37,597 bases of DNA, taken from positions 1 to 37,597 of the forward strand of contig JAJDUZ010000014.1 in NCBI GenBank assembly GCA_022826385.1, in the 5' to 3' direction. The notes under the pieces were generated by a model, which was given only the letters and a program-made list of their open reading frames with translations, made no database searches and was not told the DNA's origin. Shown here in pieces: positions 34,752-37,597 of this stretch (the stretch's first letter is position 1; every line of letters begins with the position of its first letter). The stretch is from Silicimonas sp. (lineage in GTDB: Bacteria > Pseudomonadota > Alphaproteobacteria > Rhodobacterales > Rhodobacteraceae). The position numbers and the translations under genes are program-made.

Positions 34752-35735
34752 TTATTCGCCAGTGATCGCGTCAGCGCCGACCTGTTCGATCAGCTTCTTG
34801 TGCGCTTCCACCTGCGTTGCGTGGAACGCAGCCAGATCATCACCGTTCAGGAAGTTGTCACAGGTCAGACCATCCGAGGTGCAGAAATCCTGCCATTCCT
34901 GGCTGGCGAAGAGCTCGCCAAAGAGATCGGTGTAAAACGCCACGGCTTCCGGCGACATGCCCGGAGGGCCGTTGACCGAACGCTGCATGTAGTACTCGAT
35001 GTCCACGTCCAGTTCTTTTGCCGTCGGCACATCAGGGAACGCAGCCATACGCTCGCCGGTGAACTGAACGAGCGGCTTCGAGCTGCCCGCACGATAGAAC
35101 TCCATCTGTTCCGACGGGTTGTTCACGGTCGAGTCGATCTGGTTGCCGATCAGGTTCTTGGCCACGGTGCCACCACCCGGGAAGGGGATATAGGTCACAT
35201 CGTATTCGAACGCGGCTTCCATCATCGCCGTCAGCACGCTGTCTTCCTGACCCGAACCGGTGCCGCCGACTTTCCAGTCAAGCCCGGCGCCTTTCACGGC
35301 CGCGACATAGCTGTCGAGGTCGGTGATGTCGTCACGGTCGGTGTGAACCCAAAGCAGGAATGTGTCCATCGCCATCAGGCCAATCGGCGTGAAGGTCGTC
35401 ACGTCGACACCCAGCTCTTCCTGGATGATCGGCGTCGTATAGAAGCTGTTCAGCGTCATCATGACGGTGTGATCGTCGCCCGCCTTGTCCTGCAGATAGC
35501 GCAGGGCTTCAGCGCCCGAACCACCCGGCTTGTTGATCGGGATGAACGGACGAGAGCTTAGGCCCTTCTTCTCGATCAAACCCTGCAACAGACGTGCAAT
35601 CTGGTCTGCACCACCGCCGGTTCCGGCCATGATGATGAATTCAACTGGTTTCCGTAGCTGCCATTCCGCCAGAGCGGCCGGCGCAGACACGGCAAGTGCC
35701 AGCGCACTTACGGCAACGGTTTTAACAAAACGCAT
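34752..35735 (-). CDS. tctC: Tripartite tricarboxylate transporter receptor TctC
   Basis: A 327-residue periplasmic receptor. The Sec signal ends SAPAALA, and the mature part starts EWQLRKPVEFIIMAGTGGGADQIARLLQ, where family members have a similar GGGxDxxAR ligand loop. INKPGGSGAEALRYLQ and SVNGPPGMSPEAVAFYTDLF are typical. Two cysteines near the C-terminus (DFCTSDGLTCDNF) could form a disulfide, which is less usual in TctC. GGGAG precedes ATG 35735. It is the first tct gene, behind its own likely promoter. Confidence 0.92.
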   Translation of the reverse strand: MRFVKTVAVSALALAVSAPAALAEWQLRKPVEFIIMAGTGGGADQIARLLQGLIEKKGLSSRPFIPINKPGGSGAEALRYLQDKAGDDHTVMMTLNSFYTTPIIQEELGVDVTTFTPIGLMAMDTFLLWVHTDRDDITDLDSYVAAVKGAGLDWKVGGTGSGQEDSVLTAMMEAAFEYDVTYIPFPGGGTVAKNLIGNQIDSTVNNPSEQMEFYRAGSSKPLVQFTGERMAAFPDVPTAKELDVDIEYYMQRSVNGPPGMSPEAVAFYTDLFGELFASQEWQDFCTSDGLTCDNFLNGDDLAAFHATQVEAHKKLIEQVGADAITGE

Positions 35736-35794
35736 GGAAAATACTCCCTTGTTGGCTCCATGTTGCTCGAAAATAGGTCACTCGCAGAGTTGTG

Positions 35795-35824
35795 GTAATA
35801 TTTTTTCATTTTCTGCACTAGCAA
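35795..35824 (-). promoter_or_regulatory. Probable promoter of tctCBA
   Basis: On the minus strand TTGCTA (35819-35824) is followed after 18 AT-rich bases by TATTAC (35795-35800), which leaves a leader of about 50 bases to ATG 35735. Just upstream, overlapping the stop of the stress-protein gene, GTATAC-TCTA-GTGTAC (35845-35860) is a near-perfect dyad that could be an operator. Confidence 0.4.
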
Positions 35825-35851
35825 CGCAACATTATTATAATTCGGTATACT

Positions 35852-36718
35852 CTAGTGTACGAGGACCACGGGAATATCCGCAGTCTCGACAACACGTTGA
35901 GAATTGCCCCCAAAGAGCGATTCCCGTTCGTAGCTGTCGTGATAGGCTCCCATGATCAGCACACCGGCACCAGCCGCTTTGGTCTCTGCCAGCAAGTCAG
36001 CGCCGACATTGGCGCTTTTTGAGGCAAATGACCTGACAGTTGATGTTACCTCCTTCAGTTCGAGATACCGTTGCAACTCGTCAGCCTCGGGCCTGGTTCG
36101 ATCCGGGCCTCCTTTTAAGATCGTCACCGATTTTGCGGACGCAATCAATGGCATAGACAACGCAACAGCGCGCGTCGCCTCGATCGATCCATTCCAACCG
36201 ATCGCGATGTGATCGGCGAAATCCTCGGAAACGCTCTCTTGCGGCGGGCACATCATCACCGGCCTGCCAGACGAAAAGAGCGCTGTCTTAAGCGTGTTGA
36301 TCCCAAGGTTCAGCTTGGGGTCGGGCTGCGGCACGCAGACCAGATCCGCGAGCCGTCCATAAGTCCGAACGGCGTCGACCTGCTTGCCTTCGAACTCGAT
36401 GAAGCGGGCCGTCGGCATATCCGGCACATGTTCGCCTTCAGACAATCCGAATTTTGACGCCAAGTCTTTGAATTCCTGCAGCAATTGCGCTTCGGTCACG
36501 TCGGCATTCGAAGCCATCGCATCCTCGATCTGCTGCCGCACAACCTTGGGTATAACCACGCCGTAAGACAGGATATCGGAACTGCGCGGGTGGCAATGCA
36601 CCACCCGAACGCGGGCGCCGAAACGACGCGCCAAGGCGGCGGCATGGGCCAGCACGTTGTCGCCCTTTCCGTCCCCCCGAACCGGCAGCATGATCGTATG
36701 AAGCTTGGTCAATGGCAC
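35852..36718 (-). CDS. Two-domain universal stress protein (UspA family)
   Basis: A 288-residue protein with two tandem Usp folds. The first is about 4-140 (IMLPVRGDGKGDNVLAHAAALARRFGARVRVVHCHP). The second is about 155-288 (HIAIGWNGSIEATRAVALSMPLIASAKSVTIL), ending in LIMGAYHDSYERESLFGGNSQRVVETADIPVVLVH. The final loop resembles the nucleotide-binding G-rich loop of ATP-binding Usps. GTG 36718 was chosen for GAGGA at good spacing; it lies 10 bases after the formyltransferase stop, so the two genes look co-transcribed. It may share transcripts with tctCBA downstream. Confidence 0.88.
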   Translation of the reverse strand: MPLTKLHTIMLPVRGDGKGDNVLAHAAALARRFGARVRVVHCHPRSSDILSYGVVIPKVVRQQIEDAMASNADVTEAQLLQEFKDLASKFGLSEGEHVPDMPTARFIEFEGKQVDAVRTYGRLADLVCVPQPDPKLNLGINTLKTALFSSGRPVMMCPPQESVSEDFADHIAIGWNGSIEATRAVALSMPLIASAKSVTILKGGPDRTRPEADELQRYLELKEVTSTVRSFASKSANVGADLLAETKAAGAGVLIMGAYHDSYERESLFGGNSQRVVETADIPVVLVH

Positions 36719-36728
36719 AGCATTATCC

Positions 36729-37445
36729 TCAGCTATCGAACTCGTCGCCAACGGCCAGACCGGCCTCGGCAGCCCACTCGGCGGCGGCGACTTTTCCGCC
36801 CCCCTCAGGGCGAACACGCTTCACCAGAATGCGTCCACCCACGGCTTGCACCTCGATTCCCGCTTCCGAGATCGCACGGATTCGCCCCGAGATGCCGTCA
36901 CCTGGCACGCGTTCGCTGTCGAAGATGCCCAGCTTCGCGCCCTTATAGGTCGTCCACGCGCCCGGCGCCGGATTGGTACCGCGGATCAGGTTATAGGCCT
37001 GCCCCACCGGCGCATGCCAATTCACCTTGGAATGGCGCGAGGTACAGCGCCGCTCGTAAGTTGCTTTTGTCTCATCGGGGACCAGTCTTGGCGGGGTTCC
37101 CGACCGGAAATTGTCGACAACGGTCAAGACGCTTTCGACCGCAGGCGGATAGATTTTCTTGAAATAGAGGTCGATCACCGTGTCATCCGGCCCGATCTCG
37201 CATTCCCATTGCAGCAGGCTGTCGCCCTCGTCGAGACCATCGCTTGGATAGAACCACGAGAAGCCCGATTTGGTGTCGCCCATGATGATCGGCCAATTCA
37301 CGGCGCTTGGTCCCCGGTACTTCGGCAGAAGCGACGGGTGGAAACAGATCGACCCATGCGTCGGCGTTTCGCGCGCGGCTTCGGGAAGGGTGCGATTTCT
37401 GTATGGCGGATGACGATTTTTTAGTGCGCTGAAATCAAACAACAT
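36729..37445 (-). pseudogene. Formyltetrahydrofolate-dependent formyltransferase/hydrolase, N-terminal part lost
   Basis: The remaining sequence matches the N-terminal domain of 10-formyltetrahydrofolate dehydrogenase and related formyltransferases. HGSICFHPSLLPKYRGPSAVNW carries the catalytic His and DGLDEGDSLLQWECEIGPDDT the catalytic Asp. DETKATYERRC and YNLIRGTNPAPGAWTTYKGAKLGIFD belong to the C-terminal part. About 90-100 residues that should precede HGSICF, including the first half of the Rossmann-like fold, are missing. Homology fades at about 37390, and the open frame continues to an ATG at 37445 through unrelated sequence, encoding MLFDFSALKNRHPPYRN. That ATG probably belongs to the inserted element. 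The product is unlikely to bind its folate correctly. Confidence 0.78.
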
Positions 37446-37597
37446 TTTTGAGGCCGAATCCGGCGATGCCCCCTGATTCGGCGGATTCCGCGAAAATTCG
37501 CCGTGCGTGCCGCGACTTTTCCATTTCCGATGGAGTCCTGCCCCTTTTCGGCAGGTGTGGTAGAGCGTTCCTGCAAATCGCCAATCACTCCGAAATG
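37391..37597 (+). mobile_element. 5' end of a probable insertion element
   Basis: From 37391 the formyltransferase homology is replaced by sequence beginning GCGATTTCTGTATGG (37392-37406), matching the left-edge repeat at 12 of 15 bases in inverted sense. Inside are a perfect inverted repeat GCCGAATC / GATTCGGC (37453-37460, 37475-37482), an overlapping GAATCCG / CGGATTC pair and a CCTGCC / GGCAGG hairpin near 37528-37546. No convincing coding sequence begins before the window ends. The layout resembles the upstream end of an insertion sequence, but the family is not identified. Confidence 0.45.

Overview
The window looks like chromosome of an alphaproteobacterium of the Rhodobacterales (Roseobacter) type. 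The evidence is high GC, tightly overlapping ATGA-type gene junctions, the density of binding-protein-dependent importers (TRAP, branched-chain ABC and tripartite tricarboxylate, all in one window) and an XRE/IrrE-type short-chain acyl regulator. The assignment rests on gene content and protein style only. I see no tRNA, rRNA or CRISPR array.

Layout. (1) 1-135: the end of an unidentified insertion element, which cuts off gspE. (2) 101-7668: a type II secretion (T2SS) island. It has a truncated gspE on the minus strand and, divergently, a large secreted DUF1800 protein, a Tat-signal DUF1501 protein broken by an in-frame TAG, then gspL, gspM and a GspC-like HR-domain protein. (3) 7732-13611: hexuronate catabolism and uptake (uxaC, a uxuB-type reductase, TRAP dctP-dctQ-dctM). 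(4) 13606-18955, minus strand: a branched-chain-type ABC importer (binding protein, livH, livM, livG, livF) followed by a stand-alone ispD that meets dctM tail to tail. (5) 19167-26558: an SLC13/RCK permease (plus), convergent with the minus-strand cluster LysR - hyuA - hyuB - atypical SDR. (6) 26687-31295, plus strand: an FMN glutamate-synthase-like oxidoreductase, a succinate-semialdehyde dehydrogenase and a ScfR/PccR-type regulator behind a two-operator promoter. (7) 31365-37445, minus strand, read right to left: a 5'-truncated formyltransferase, a two-domain universal stress protein, tctC, tctB, tctA and a ketopantoate-reductase-like gene with a palindrome-packed leader. (8) 37391-37597: a second insertion-element-like end, which has removed the start of the formyltransferase gene.

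How the parts fit. The T2SS island seems built around the DUF1800/DUF1501 pair: one carries a signal peptide, the other a Tat signal, and both sit between gspE and gspL. That pairing is the most promising little-described system here. In this strain it appears to be decaying, because gspE has lost its C-terminal half and DUF1501 has an amber codon where a tyrosine is expected. The three multi-gene importers each have a stable hairpin just after the binding-protein gene, which would favour excess binding protein. The regulator at 29892 has two related operators at its own promoter, and the core TTGTAAAC/TTGTAAA recurs in inverted pairs upstream of the ketopantoate-reductase-like gene, suggesting a small local regulon.
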